A DNA stretch of 64,000 bases from assembly GCA_963576565.1 (NCBI GenBank), contig OY755044.1, positions 41,375,235 through 41,439,234 on the forward strand. The letters are read 5' to 3'. The DNA is from Aspidapion aeneum. Taxonomy: Eukaryota > Arthropoda > Insecta > Coleoptera > Brentidae. Shown piece after piece: positions 58,101-63,540 of the stretch; the first letter of the stretch is position 1, and every line of letters starts with the position of its first letter. The translations under genes were made by a program, and so were the position numbers. The notes below the pieces were generated by a model. That model was given only the letters and a program-made list of their open reading frames with translations, ran no database searches and was not told the origin of the DNA.

Positions 58101-61100
58101 TAAAGTTATGTAAAAGTAACATTGTCCACTTTCAGAAACGCTAGAGAGCTGAGCTTTTAAGTAAGGCATTGCAAAAGGTTTGAACAATATTCCGCATATT
58201 TTACTACTATAAAAATTAAATATTATCCAATTCCTTTAAAACAGAAGTGAAATTATAACAAAAACATTTTATGTAAAAAAAGCCAAGTACCCGAAAATGA
58301 CATTCCGTAAAAAGAATTGAGATAAAAGTAAAGCCAAGTTCTCCAATAAAAATTTCAAAATAAAAGGTTCTTACTAGTTTGGAAATGTTTTCCTAAACTT
58401 GGCTATTACGGCTCTAAATGACTCTTAGGCACAGTGCTAAATTGATCATAAAGAAGTTTGGCTGTAATAGCAAAGTTTAGAAAAAACATTTCCAAACTAG
58501 TAAGATCCTTTCAGTTTGAAATTTGTATTGGAGAACTTGGCTTTATTTTTATCTCAATTCTTTTTATGGAATGCCATTTTCGCGTACTTGGCTTTTTTTT
58601 ACATGAAATGTTTTTGTTATGATTTAATATTTTGATGAATTTTTTTGTATAACGGGGAGAATTTAGTGGAATAAGGCCAACGAATAAATACGAAAAATAA
58701 GATAACCAAAAGATTTTAGTTTGATAACAAAATTTCGATTATCATTGTCTTTATTATGTTTAAAATAAATAAAGTCAATGGAAGTCCGAAAAAGGTTAAA
58801 TTTGAACAGGAGACTTTCCGCTTACTAGGTTGATGCTCTACTAACTGAGTCACCGATATAGACATCTTTCTTCCCATAAAATACCTCCTGTTTTCTCGTA
58901 GCTACCGGAAGCTTAAGAGCACACACGTATACTTATACAAAGAAAAATTTGAGATGAAGAAACGGTTTCCGAATAGGCGAATTTTTAATCAGTTCAGTTT
59001 GCCTCAGTGGCTCAGGTGGTAGAATATATTTTTGCTGCTCTTCTCCAATAGTCCATCTCCGTAGCGGAAAGCATTTTTTCTGTTCTATTCTTGATTGGCA
59101 ATACTTCTGAGCCGTATGTAATAATACTTTTTACAATGGTGTTGTATATAAGCTTTTTGTTATGTTTTGATATACTTTGGTCCCAAATTATTCCATTTAA
59201 TAAAGTTATTGCTTTTCTTCCTTGTTTGTTTGTTTGTTTAATCTTTATTGCCATCAAATCATTTTTACAAATGCAAGAGCAACGTCAAAAATTGTTAGAT
59301 CTAAGATCCTTAAAATACATTTTCATAATAAATTAAAGCTATATAAAACTTATAATACCTATTTACATACACACCCATCTATTTTTGTTTTAAAAAAGAA
59401 AATCAAAAGAGTAATATTGTTTTTCTAATAAATAGTTATTTACTGCTTTTTGAAACGTACAAACTTAGTATGTCCCTGATTGTTTTGGGGAGAATCTGAT
59501 ATGTTTTCACAGCTCGATAATAGGGGCCTCTTTCAAAAAAACTGGAGCTATTTGAAGGTACGGCAAGTTCATCTCTGGTTCTAGTGGTCATGGCTGTTAC
59601 AGATGCATTGTCTCGATTTCTTGTAAATAATGCGGGATGTTTTTTAACAAATGTGACTAGACATTTGAAATAAAGTGAAGGAGCTGTGAGAAGATTAAGG
59701 TTTTTAAAATGTGATCTACATGAAGCTCTTGGGTGCAATTTTAACATGCAAAGTATTACTCGTTTTTGTGCTTTGAAAACTTTCTCTGCACCCGATGCCG
59801 CTCCCCAGAAAAGCACTCCATAACATATGACAGACTGGACTGAAGCATAATAGAAGGTCTTAAGACTATCCAGAGATAAGATTCCTCTTAGTCCCCGAAT
59901 AGCAGCACAGTGGCTATTTATTCTACCTGCGGTAAACTGTATATGTGCACTCCAGCTTAAGGTCGAATCGACTATAAGTCCTAGGAATTTACTGTCATTG
60001 GTTTGTTCTATGGTTTTGCCATTCAATTGAACATAGAGAGAGACGTCAGAGACACCGATCTTTCTAAAGCTTATGAGTTTTGTTTTTAACACGTTTAGTT
60101 TTAAGTGACTGCATTCACTCCAATATTTCATTCGTTCTGCTGCTATCGAGCAACCTGCCGCAACCGATTCTGCAGTTATGATTGCGCCTGTGTCATCAGC
60201 AAATTGAGACACAAGATCTGCATCCACCACTGCCGACGGGCCGTCGACGTACAGCAGAAAGTGAACCGGACCCAATATCGAACCCTGTGGGACACCCTGC
60301 AGTATTTCGGTGGTCCTTGAGAAGCAATCGGAACCATTCTGCCTCACATTCACAGTCTGCTTCCGGTCGCTCAAATAAGACTGTAGAAGTTTTTTGCAAA
60401 CACCTCCAATTTTAAAACTGTTTAGCTTATTTAACAGCAGCTCATGGTCTACGGTGTCAAAGGCCTTTGAGAGGTCAAAGGCTTATACGTTTCGATCTTT
60501 TATAGCTTTGTCTAGTGTTCCGTCAGCTGTAATTTTTAGACACAAGTATTTATACTCATCACAGGACTAAATTCGCTGCCCGGTTAAGACTAGATCCTGT
60601 TTCATTCCACCGATACACATATACTCTGTCTTATTGAGATTAACCTCTAGTACCCCCTTATTGTCTTCTTGTATTAGTTTTCGTGTCATAAATTCGAGGT
60701 CGTCATAATCCTGAGCCACTACTATCTGATCATCGGCGAAACATAAAGTATACAAGGTGGTTTCGTCCAACGGAATTCCCATGTTTTGGCATTTTCTCTT
60801 CCATACTTTAAGGACTTGTTCCAAGTATATCTTAAAGAGCGTAGGCGAGATACAGCAACCTTGTGCATGGTATCTTATTTTTCTTATTTATTTCTTGCCT
60901 TAATATCACTTAATTCTCTCCGTTATATAATTTATACCTAGGGCGTTAAAACTAATCTTTGTGACTTTTTTTGAGCTTACTCTACATTATTTTATCTTGA
61001 TTACGATCAATTTTGTTGTTTTGTTTTAGGAACTTATTCCCTTGATTTTTGGTTTTGAATTACCAATTATGTCAAAGAACGTAGATCCGGCTTGTGCATA

Positions 61101-61151
61101 CGTTATGAAAATACAGGATCAGTATAAGGTTCAAGTGATGTTCAAAACCAG
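37042..61151 (+). CDS. BicC: Bicaudal-C RNA-binding protein, first six coding exons (runs beyond the window)
   Basis: Bicaudal-C binds mRNA through KH domains and recruits the CCR4-NOT deadenylase to repress translation. It acts in oocyte patterning and, in other animals, in planar polarity and kidney development. Coding exons are 37042-37138, 41052-41183, 43651-43764, 43979-44058, 54318-54530 and 61030-61151. All are GT-AG with consistent phase (758 nt, 252 residues and two bases). Visible parts are the N-terminal block YQERFRVDRRKLEQML and the first KH-like module (FFAKIMEDTDTSIIWPNKLK to ILDTR, no GXXG). A KH domain follows with GKGG at residues 161-164, then the start of the next module. 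KH3 and the SAM domain should lie past 64000. Introns of 3.9, 2.5, 0.2, 10.3 and 6.5 kb are full of transposons. Confidence 0.96.
37209..37366. mobile_element. TTACGTAA-type G-run MITE in BicC intron 1
   Basis: Left GGGACCATTCTTAAATTACC and inverse right GGAAACATTCTTAAATTACG, with G-runs between. Member of the family at 34745 and 20033. About 70 bp downstream of BicC exon 1. Confidence 0.75.
37505..37666 (+). mobile_element. CAGGCGCGGATC-type MITE, copy 1
   Basis: 162 bp with ends CAGGCGCGGATCTACG and inverse CAGGGGCGGATCTAAG. Flanks are CTTGTGA and CTTATGA, a 7-bp duplication with one mismatch. Copy 2, inverted, is at 62023-62179. Confidence 0.78.
37742..38600. other. hAT-like end and GGTTC repeats in BicC intron 1
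   Basis: CAGTGGCGTAGCAACC at 37745 is a typical hAT-type left end, but I found no right end. GGTTCGGTTCGGTTCGGTT occurs at 38249. An AT-rich array of short ACATTTGGT(A/T)GAAAA-like units lies at 37940-38130. Confidence 0.5.
38820..39060. repeat. Fragment of the repeat family seen at 16480-16570
   Basis: GATTTATTAGCAAAAAACTATCAAAAAGCACGTTTAAG-type sequence (38928-38970) is the inverse of 16530-16562. Both copies can be read as FISKKLSKS in one frame, which reflects shared repeat sequence rather than a gene. Confidence 0.6.
39343..41014. mobile_element. TIR element next to BicC exon 2
   Basis: GCCGCACAATGGGTTATATG at 39353 and the inverse CATATAACCCATTGTG at 40988-41003 define the ends, with GTAC at both. 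The interior has three copies of a roughly 230-bp unit (40290-40980) with AATTTTGATGTTGATCGGAT and CCCCAAAAG blocks. The element stops about 37 bp before the exon 2 acceptor. Confidence 0.7.
41052..41183 (+). CDS. BicC: BicC coding exon 2
   Basis: Encodes WTSKWDSREDLRDLATKL and then YQERFRVDRRKLEQML, the conserved lead-in to the first KH module. The acceptor is TTCATGCAG and the donor GTAAGG. The end of a TIR element lies about 37 bp upstream of the exon. Confidence 0.94.
41285..42068. mobile_element. hAT-like element in BicC intron 2
   Basis: Begins CAGTGGCGGCTAGTAAGG and ends with the inverse of CAGCGGCGCGTCG. Flanks TTTTTAGC (41277-41284) and TTTTTACC (42069-42076) match at 7 of 8 bases. 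No transposase frame. A smaller MITE is nested inside. Confidence 0.72.
41785..41975. mobile_element. Nested hAT-like MITE, 191 bp, 8-bp TSD CTTGTGGG
   Basis: Begins CAGTGGCGCACCCAGG and ends with the inverse of CATGGGCGCACCCAAG. CTTGTGGG flanks both ends exactly. Inserted in the 41285-42068 element, so it is the younger of the two. Confidence 0.86.
42285..42460. mobile_element. Hairpin MITE, copy 2
   Basis: Arms begin about CAACTTCTATAG and run through AACTTAATAACAGCAGCG to ATGGCTCTGCCG, almost perfectly inverted. Same element as 6190-6330 in Mettl14 but with both outer arms kept. Confidence 0.85.
42620..43020. other. Relatively GC-rich intron stretch, function unknown
   Basis: Unlike its surroundings it has balanced base composition, several CpGs and open frames of 74-120 codons on both strands, none recognised. 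It could be an old coding fragment, an unlisted repeat or an alternative promoter; nothing decides. Confidence 0.35.
43025..43448. mobile_element. Foldback element in BicC intron 2
   Basis: Outer ends GCTTTATTTTGCCGAGG and its inverse. Inner arms TCTGACTAAACCAAGCATG near 43121 and ACTTGGTTTAGTCAG near 43351 also pair. GC-alternating GCGCGCGCGC lies at 43090. Ends about 200 bp upstream of exon 3. Confidence 0.75.
43651..43764 (+). CDS. BicC: BicC coding exon 3
   Basis: Encodes ADVFFAKIMEDTDTSIIWPN and KLKIGAKSKK, matching the family's EDFFQKIMEETNTQIAWPSKLKI block. The acceptor is TTTTTTTAG and the donor GTTTGT. Confidence 0.95.
43979..44058 (+). CDS. BicC: BicC coding exon 4
   Basis: Encodes PHVRIAGRPEDVTAARERIL and TILDTR, the second half of the first KH-like module. 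The acceptor is GTTTTAG and the donor GTAAGT. The 214-bp intron before it is the only short one. A gypsy element begins 369 bp downstream. Confidence 0.95.
44059..44426. other. BicC intron 4 start, unique-looking
   Basis: AT-rich intron sequence between exon 4 and the gypsy insertion. ATAC at 44423-44426 is one copy of the gypsy target duplication. Confidence 0.6.
44427..44840 (-). repeat. Gypsy 3' LTR (414 bp)
   Basis: TGTTACGGGTTC... to ...GTAACA as read on the plus strand. It differs from the other LTR by about three substitutions and a 2-nt gap. Contains a TATATA motif near 44639. Confidence 0.95.
44841..44856 (-). other. Gypsy polypurine tract
   Basis: The minus strand reads GAAGAGGAGGATAG immediately before the 3' LTR, the usual plus-strand DNA primer. 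It overlaps the very end of pol. Confidence 0.8.
44853..47708 (-). CDS. pol: Gypsy pol: reverse transcriptase, RNase H, integrase
   Basis: About 951 codons open without interruption. RT motifs include FCVDYRKLNDVT, QFNVMPFGRCNAPATF and YLDD at about 218-221. RNase H starts near ILDTDASNDGIGAV (365 on) and ends before NADALSRRP. Integrase has the HHCC zinc-binding region with CRRCSTCAAS and the catalytic core with FERIAIDVAGPF and HSDQGRNFES. A C-terminal GPYKVVKRINDVVYRIQ block resembles the GPY/F module. The first codon is set by a stop upstream and is not a true start. All catalytic residues I can see are present. Confidence 0.95.
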   Translation of the reverse strand: MKSQLPRIQASYQWRQFESTWQHLTPEEYSKAREFIEEQSNIFETRSSSGRTNLIQHAINTGDAQPIRQPPRRLPMAKQEEVHNLINKMLSDGVIEESSSPWSSPVVLVTKKDGSTRFCVDYRKLNDVTKKDSYPLPRIDDTLTTLAGSYWFSTLDLKSGYWQVGIFERDKEKTAFSAGSGLYQFNVMPFGRCNAPATFERLMEVVLRGLTWKTCLVYLDDVIVMGKSFQEHLDNLREVFSRIRNANLKLNSKKCFLFQEKVEFLGHVVSREGIHTDEKKLQAIKEWPQPRDKHELRSFLGLCTYYRRFVEGFAKIASPLHRLTEDKASYKWNTECDQAFRRLKAALCSSPILGYPIPKGKFILDTDASNDGIGAVLSQVQDGEERVIEFFSKKLSKPERNYCVTRKELLAIVKSVDHFHKYLYGQEFLIRTDHAALQWLMKMKQPEGQVARWIEKLQQYHYQIKHRAGRVHNNADALSRRPCPEDCKHCRKIDQKEGITYVRQIKLEPDEEWMSASIRTTQLNDKDVGPILRLKEENKPRPSWQDIANQGVIFKSLWAQWDSLIVEENFLKRAWESADGLTVINQVVVPRSMVDNIMAECHGGKSGAHLGINKTMDKIRNRFYWVNYFQDVKNWCRRCSTCAASQGPKTRSRGQMKQYNVGLPFERIAIDVAGPFPETKKGNKYILVVMDYFSKWPEVLALPNQEAATVAEVLVNDGFSRFGIPLELHSDQGRNFESKLFQNLCDILGIHKTRTTALHPQSDGMVERFNKTIEEHLCKVVDEHQTDWDQYIPLFLMAYRTAIHNTTGATPSSILFGRELRLPCDIMFGSPEEAHLEVNDYVERLRQKLHDIHEVVRERIEIASDRMKARYDLKANSSGFKENDQVWLYNPQRKKGRSPKLTSPWEGPYKVVKRINDVVYRIQRSPKSKMKVVHLDRLKPYLGNVDRDDQT
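47823..48404 (-). CDS. pro: Gypsy aspartic protease (start of pro-pol)
   Basis: 193 codons. The active-site motif is VDTGAAISLL at about residues 39-48 and the second conserved block is FILGMDLISKHG. The protease would cut Gag and Gag-Pol. The frame stops at 47823; the conserved linker to RT then continues in another frame to about 47712, after which the original frame reopens. This copy therefore carries two compensating frame changes. Confidence 0.88.
   Translation of the reverse strand: MLANGNRAPKIYSIKSLKHTADSLNIDGLINGRKVNITVDTGAAISLLKFKIATRYKIRPIEKKITLKTVTGESADVLGQTDIDLQLGRLKIRHTVLVAEIEDEFILGMDLISKHGFAFDNKLNTLRFGNEEFILSNSHFNKEPIKVVSVCTTRLVGNSETIIFGRLESKTSSCVRLISQQNTPNTTTSLQNH
48428..49702 (-). 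CDS. gag: Gypsy gag polyprotein
   Basis: 424 residues. Order: N-terminal region with repeated QNQ(N/G)DM motifs, a long heptad-like coiled coil (about residues 80-150, repeats of VEEKVQ/VKEKVQ), a capsid-type domain (from about residue 175, WSTYKQQFEAAAAANGW), and a CCHC zinc knuckle at about 389-402 (CFRCGRTGHIQRDC). Gag forms the intracellular particle that packages element RNA. Intact, in a different frame from pro-pol, so a frameshift is needed to make the fusion, as in many gypsy elements. Confidence 0.93.
   Translation of the reverse strand: MMLTRQGSAKMEDLTKMIQALAAQIVQNQNDIRQTIEQNQGDMKQTMEQNQNDMRNFDQIKSNSEQLREEFKTATEDLKEEITQRMHSVEQKLQNNLQNLEETVQNVKEKVQNVEEKVQHVEEKVENKLQNVREAVFQTIEEKFQDMSKQFIQLQKKHNKIKAQRCVVNSNQNIKPPNFDGTSSWSTYKQQFEAAAAANGWDDEEKARALLVALREPTPGLLRSIPVAQKQNYNALVAALERRYGDEHLRNLHWSELNIRQQRPGESLQEYEADIRRLMYLAYPEMPENYRDPFMVDRFINGLRDTDLAKLLRRERFHNSSEVLIRALEIESSKNMSRPKVRAVSIQEGEKMSNGHEVNSKTLNQMFQSLIEKIDSLKESRRSSPNVKCFRCGRTGHIQRDCRVQIRSRSPSSGTEYRRRDQEN
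49735..50700 (-). repeat. Tandem repeats in the gypsy leader, unit about 115-120 bp
   Basis: About six to seven units lie between the primer-binding site and gag, each with ACTTTTGAAAT(A/T)ACTAA and TTTTTGAATAGAACGTCGTA. Units at 49870 and 50215 are nearly identical over more than 110 bp, as are those at 49992 and 50330, so two-unit blocks were duplicated. Confidence 0.9.
50763..50779 (-). other. Gypsy primer-binding site
   Basis: The minus strand reads TGGTGTCAGAAGTGG two bases inside the 5' LTR, so it pairs with a tRNA ending in CCACTTCTGACACCA. From memory this suits a leucine tRNA; not checked. Confidence 0.75.
50780..51195 (-). repeat. Gypsy 5' LTR (416 bp)
   Basis: Partner of 44427-44840. 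On the minus strand transcription should start here and run toward lower coordinates. Confidence 0.95.
51210..51702. mobile_element. TIR element with GTCTTTTATCAAAACCGG ends
   Basis: GTCTTTTATCAAAACCGGA at 51210 and its inverse ending at 51702. Non-coding, 493 bp. The gypsy element lies 15 bp to its left. Confidence 0.78.
52278..52613 (-). pseudogene. LINE reverse transcriptase, N-terminal fragment
   Basis: Reads KNNKSPEKDGVTAELLKYGG, then LKNYRPITLLNVIYQLF and YQSKEQAGFR, conserved RT blocks of RTE-like LINEs. After AGFR the frame shifts. The YADD catalytic motif lies downstream in another frame near 51920. Confidence 0.85.
52908..53326 (-). pseudogene. LINE endonuclease end and linker fragments
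   Basis: 53326-53144 includes STAGSDHRMVRTKICI, the SDHR motif closing the apurinic-endonuclease domain. 53162-52908 is a lysine/glutamate-rich linker (MTKVGKYIVQKQKKREN). The join between them is frame-shifted. Confidence 0.7.
53695..53889 (-). pseudogene. LINE endonuclease start fragment
   Basis: Contains KLVKLTIGTHNISSRNTD, the opening strand of an EEP-type endonuclease. The frame breaks after 64 codons. Confidence 0.65.
54318..54530 (+). CDS. BicC: BicC coding exon 5 (KH domain with GKGG)
   Basis: Seventy-one codons, phase 0 at both ends: MKMDVSYTDHSHIIGKGGLS, then KRVMEETACHVHFPDSNRTN, ending in ARFRVR. The GXXG loop (GKGG) that contacts RNA backbone is intact. The acceptor is TTTCCTTAG and the donor GTATGT. 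The 10.3-kb intron before it holds the gypsy element and a LINE. Confidence 0.97.
54998..56165 (-). mobile_element. Internally deleted LINE with poly(A) tail
   Basis: Poly(T) at 54999-55010 on the plus strand is the poly(A) tail of a minus-strand insertion. It carries one intact 325-codon frame plus a 5' leader (56022-56165). The reverse transcriptase region is missing. It is inserted in the left arm of the 54884-57563 element. Confidence 0.75.
55044..56021 (-). CDS. LINE endonuclease fused to the ORF2 C-terminal tail
   Basis: 325 residues. Residues 40-225 are an EEP-type endonuclease: LRIDFSNIRGLSTN, DILVLTETKI, ICCLYRPPS, VFLGDFNVH. The domain would nick target DNA. After EPTRIS the sequence jumps in frame to FAALLDYRYYHGKC and then SLWNKLPATVFPAGYNLNRF, the usual extreme C-terminus of jockey/CR1-type ORF2. 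The whole RT, several hundred residues, is absent, and the SDH motif of the endonuclease may be lost too. The frame has stayed open; either the deletion is recent or the short product travelled as a non-autonomous element. Confidence 0.8.
   Translation of the reverse strand: MMAPPGSKYSGGKIPDHSDLRESGDPGGPSCKDIKRRPKTQLRIDFSNIRGLSTNMNSVHQHLEEQRPDILVLTETKISSATPTVNYLYPGYDLNHRFRHNFGICVYIQNDLSCHREEKLEPANLDIIWLKFTSKSSTKFICCLYRPPSNTEYQNFFATLSENCNRIQSNYPHAEIVFLGDFNVHNIPWLKHHNKTDNEGREAEAFAISCGLTQLVDEPTRISERGEFAALLDYRYYHGKCSEELARMIPPGVAPTRRTRQTDGNHQFIVKIEAPRTSLYQNSYLWRTASLWNKLPATVFPAGYNLNRFKTNTHQHFRTLAAPRA
56747..56857 (-). pseudogene. Possible N-terminal fragment of a transposase
   Basis: A 36-codon frame, MARNRPYPDFEKCDMFDCFI and onward, lies in the centre of the long-armed TIR element. 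The pattern faintly recalls the helix-turn-helix segment (DUF4817 type) found at the start of some insect DDE transposases. Only this piece remains; weak support. Confidence 0.25.
58786..58862 (-). repeat. tRNA-like SINE head
   Basis: The minus strand reads GTGACTCAGTTAGTAGAGCA (A-box-like), then 28 bases, then CTGTTCAAATTTAACC (B-box-like), spaced as in a tRNA. The acceptor stem does not close and there is no discriminator pattern, so it is not a tRNA gene. A short plus-strand GTGGCTCAGGTGGTAGAAT at 59010 is a second possible A-box. Confidence 0.5.
59012..59257 (-). pseudogene. LINE RT thumb fragment, outer element
   Basis: Contains GRKAITLLNGIIWDQSISKH and IVKSIITYGSEVLPI, the thumb region of RTE-like elements. 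The first residues of the open frame (IKIKQTNKQ) come from the AAAC tail of the nested LINE, not from this element. Confidence 0.75.
59232..60486 (-). mobile_element. Jockey/CR1-like LINE, 5'-truncated, nested
   Basis: Begins inside the RT (AFDLSKAFDTVDHELL, 60470-60420) and runs to a 3' end with AATAAAGATTAAAC and (AAAC)n on the minus strand near 59240-59222. It splits the RTE-like LINE exactly between DKAIKDRN and GRKAITLL. Its main frame, 60374-59436, is open. Confidence 0.8.
59436..60374 (-). pseudogene. LINE reverse transcriptase, C-terminal part (nested element)
   Basis: 312 open codons: LQGVPQGSILGPVHFLLYVD (fingers/palm), FADDT catalytic motif, LNVLKTKLISF, SKFLGLIVDSTLSW, then the thumb with YASVQSVICYGVLFWG and a C-terminus with LPKTIRDI. 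Upstream RT and endonuclease are lost by 5' truncation. The frame itself is undamaged, so the insertion is fairly young. Confidence 0.88.
60490..60824 (-). pseudogene. LINE RT fragment (FADD motif), outer element
   Basis: LYTLCFADDQIVVAQDYDDL is the catalytic block of RTE-like RTs, followed by VNLNKTEYMCIGG. The frame hits a stop at 60567, then reads on as EYKYLCLKITADGTLDKAIK to the insertion point near 60487. Confidence 0.8.
61030..61151 (+). CDS. BicC: BicC coding exon 6
   Basis: Encodes ELIPLIFGFELPI, then a variable loop, then YVMKIQDQYKVQVMFKT plus two bases, matching the ELLPLVLMFELPI...QTYNISVSFKQR module. The acceptor is TTGTTTTAG and the donor GTTTGT. Confidence 0.94.
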
Positions 61152-61680
61152 GTTTGTTTAGAAACACTACTTATTAAATAAGTAGTTTGTAATCTGAATA
61201 GCGTTATCTTCAAAAATTACAAAAAATACCCAAAATACATTCCTTGTTTAACTTTTTTATATATGAAAATGTCGTTAAAACACTTATTATTTTATAGATT
61301 TTTTATAATAAATCCAACTGTCCAATTAACTTTTATCTGTCACTCAGCGTAAACTTTTAAAATGATGAATGAATGATGATTTATTATCAGGTTTATTTTA
61401 GATTGATTACTGAATTTGATAATTTTAAAATATTACAAACCAAGTAAACGACGTAAAATATAAAATAAAAATAAACAATATAAAAAAACAACTAATATCT
61501 CAAAAACTAAGTGACATATGAATTGCAGTTTGACAGTTGAATTATTTATATAAAAAATCTTAAAAAAGCCCGTAAATTAGTGGGGGCCAGTTTTGTTCTA
61601 AACCCTTAAAAACATCAAATTTGGGACACATTGTACAAAGTATTTTCCGCAAATAGATCAAGTTTGATTTTAGAGAGACA
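61152..61680. other. BicC intron 6 start, AT-rich
   Basis: No frame, TIR pair or RNA gene recognised. Confidence 0.5.
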
Positions 61681-61699
61681 TCAAGGTTGATGATTGCGG

Positions 61700-61860
61700 A
61701 ACCGTAAACCAGCCCGGGAAAATATACGCGCCCGGCCCATAAATCTACTTCTCATAAGGCACCGGCCCATAAGGCTCCGATCCATAAAGCAGCGACCTAT
61801 ACGGCTCAGGCCCATAATTCACCGGCCCATAAAGCACCGGCCCATTTTTTTATTTTGCCA
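61700..61860. repeat. Array of CCGGCCCATAA(A/G)GC units, about 20 bp
   Basis: About seven imperfect units of GGCCCATAAAGCACC type. GC-rich in an AT-rich intron. The 64-codon frame over it is just the repeat read as RPI(R/K) and is not a gene. Confidence 0.8.
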
Positions 61861-62022
61861 TTTGGCCCATCCACCCATGGAGACATAAACGTCTAAATCA
61901 CAACACCGTAATTTCTTCTTTATAACAGATCTGGTTGTCCAAATTCATTGAATTATTATATTTTATCATCACAAAGTATAGGGTCACAGTACGTACCTTC
62001 TTGAAGTAATGCTGGGAAGCGA

Positions 62023-62179
62023 CAGGGGCGGATCTAGGAACTTTATTTGGGGGGAAATATCATAATAAATATTTCATCAAACTATTTTGCATAGTGACCA
62101 GGAAGTGTATTCTGTGTATATAATTTAAGATTAGGGGGGGAGGAAATGTCTTTTTTCTCCCACCGGAAATCCGCGCCTG
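62023..62179 (-). mobile_element. CAGGCGCGGATC-type MITE, copy 2
   Basis: 157 bp, the inverse of 37505-37666 at about 80% identity by eye. Flanked by perfect GAAGCGA (62016-62022 and 62180-62186); reading one more shared G would make it 8 bp. Confidence 0.85.
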
Positions 62180-62198
62180 GAAGCGATGGCTATTCCTA

Positions 62199-62226
62199 CG
62201 TGTGTGTGTGTGTGTGTGTGTGTGTG
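62199..62226. repeat. (GT)n microsatellite
   Basis: About 14 GT units. Confidence 0.95.
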
Positions 62227-62229
62227 AAG

Positions 62230-63050
62230 TTGCTCATATATGGCATTTATGTTCAAGGTGAAGTGAGTCCGTGGGACTCACGGTGTTTTGTTACGAGACC
62301 AAAAGATATTGACCAAACAAAACAACTGGTATACCATTCCAAGAGATCAAAGAAAATATTATTTTTATGCCGGTATAATAAAATATACCCAATTTGGTTG
62401 CCAATTTTTTGCATAGTTCTAAATTTTGACATATTCACGTTTTTATTTTTTTGTATATTTCAATAGTGTTTTTTTAAATAATTAATACTCTTTTTTACAA
62501 AAAGAGTCGAAGTTTCTATTATTTTTTATAGTTTTTTTAGTGTTGCAAAAATTTGAATTTACGTCAAATGTTTTTTTTTCTCAAATATGTTTTTTGTTAA
62601 CTTGAATACGGTTTGTTCATATATTTGGCATTTATTTAGACAAAATTTAGGTTGAATATTAAAATAAATTGCTAAAAAAACTCTTTTGTTAATTTTGTAT
62701 ATTTTTTTGTTATAATTTTAAATTGTGTGTGAGTCCCTGAGCGTGTAATTTGCACCTATCAGATTAAAGGTTAACAATCAAAATACATTGTGATACAACT
62801 TATTTATATCAGTTAAGAGTTTCAAGTAGTTCAATGAGGTGTGTGTGGGTATTTTGTTTTATTTTATAATTTTATAGCTTTATTTTTTTCGCAAGTTCAA
62901 AAATAAAAATTTTATCTGACACGTGTGCAAATTAGCTTTTTCGCACTTAGAACATATCCGAACTCAGCTTCGTGTGGTTCGTCTAACTGCTTTCATATTT
63001 CACGTGCAGGAAAACATAACTATGCTCACTGACTAGGAAATAGTTATTTA
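62230..63050. other. BicC intron 6, no element resolved
   Basis: AT-rich. Short frames at 62146-62466 cross the GT repeat and have no support. Confidence 0.5.
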
Positions 63051-63059
63051 TCTAACAAG

Positions 63060-63490
63060 GGCGAAAAGTGATACTTTACCGCACGCATTTGCAAGCCGTA
63101 AGTGCCGTAAAGATACTTTCCGCACGGGTTAGGTACAACATTTTCCTACGACCGTATGGAAAAATCAAAATATATTTTTTTATTGTGTTGAATGTTTGTA
63201 TTTCCTTATTTAAAATTAAAAAATAGTCAAAACAACGAAATTTATAAACTTTTACAAGCTCCGAGGTGGCTTTGTCGGCGGTAACTAAAATTTCTTGAGG
63301 GATCTCTTCCGTTTCTTCGAACATTTTTAATGCTGTTCGCTTAAGAAATTATTGCGTCGTTTACTCTTGTCATAGCAACCATTACAGAAAGTCAATAGCC
63401 ATACAGTGCGTAAAGTAGTACTTTCCGCACGCAAATGAGTGCGTTAAAAGCTATTTTCCGAACGCCCGTAGGAAAGATACTATTTCACAA
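63060..63490. mobile_element. MITE-like element with TACTTTCCGCACG motifs
   Basis: AAAGATACTTTCCGCACGGG near 63110 and related motifs (AGTACTTTCCGCACGC near 63418, GGAAAGATACTATTTC near 63472) occur in both orientations at the two ends. The minus strand within carries a short open frame (63324 down) beginning MFEETEEIPQEILVTADKAT. That N-terminus vaguely resembles a family of insect transposon-encoded recombinase-like proteins; this is memory only. Confidence 0.5.
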
Positions 63491-63540
63491 ATCAATCCGA
63501 GGTAAATTTTAAAAGCCGGCATTGTTGATTAGACTAATAT

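Larger units (their letters stand above)
54711..58625 (-). mobile_element. Composite repeat family A, copy 2 (inverted, with a nested TIR element)
   Basis: From 54711 (GGGCACGGCAGTACCTCGCC) to 54883 and from 57564 to 58625 the sequence is the inverse of 8009-9668: tail, tandem units (57567-58160, about four and a half), and foldback (58247-58625). A TIR element with a LINE inside interrupts it. Copy 1 supplies the empty site. It lies in BicC intron 5. Confidence 0.82.
58990..60890 (-). mobile_element. RTE-like LINE interrupted by another LINE
   Basis: 60824-60490 and 59257-59012 are consecutive parts of one RT: LEQVLKVWKRKCQNMG-type start, YTLCFADDQIVVAQDYDD (catalytic FADD), EYKYLCLKITADGTLDKAIK near 60530, then after the insertion GRKAITLLNGIIWDQSISKH and TEKMLSATEMDYWRRAAK. 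A stop at 60567 and the insertion make it dead. Confidence 0.75.

Noticed and set aside
58786..58862. Functional tRNA gene
   Set aside because: A- and B-box-like motifs are present but stems do not pair; treated as a SINE head.
61694..61888. 64-codon frame with repeated RPI(R/K) motifs
   Set aside because: It is the GGCCCATAA array read in one frame; no start context and no protein features.
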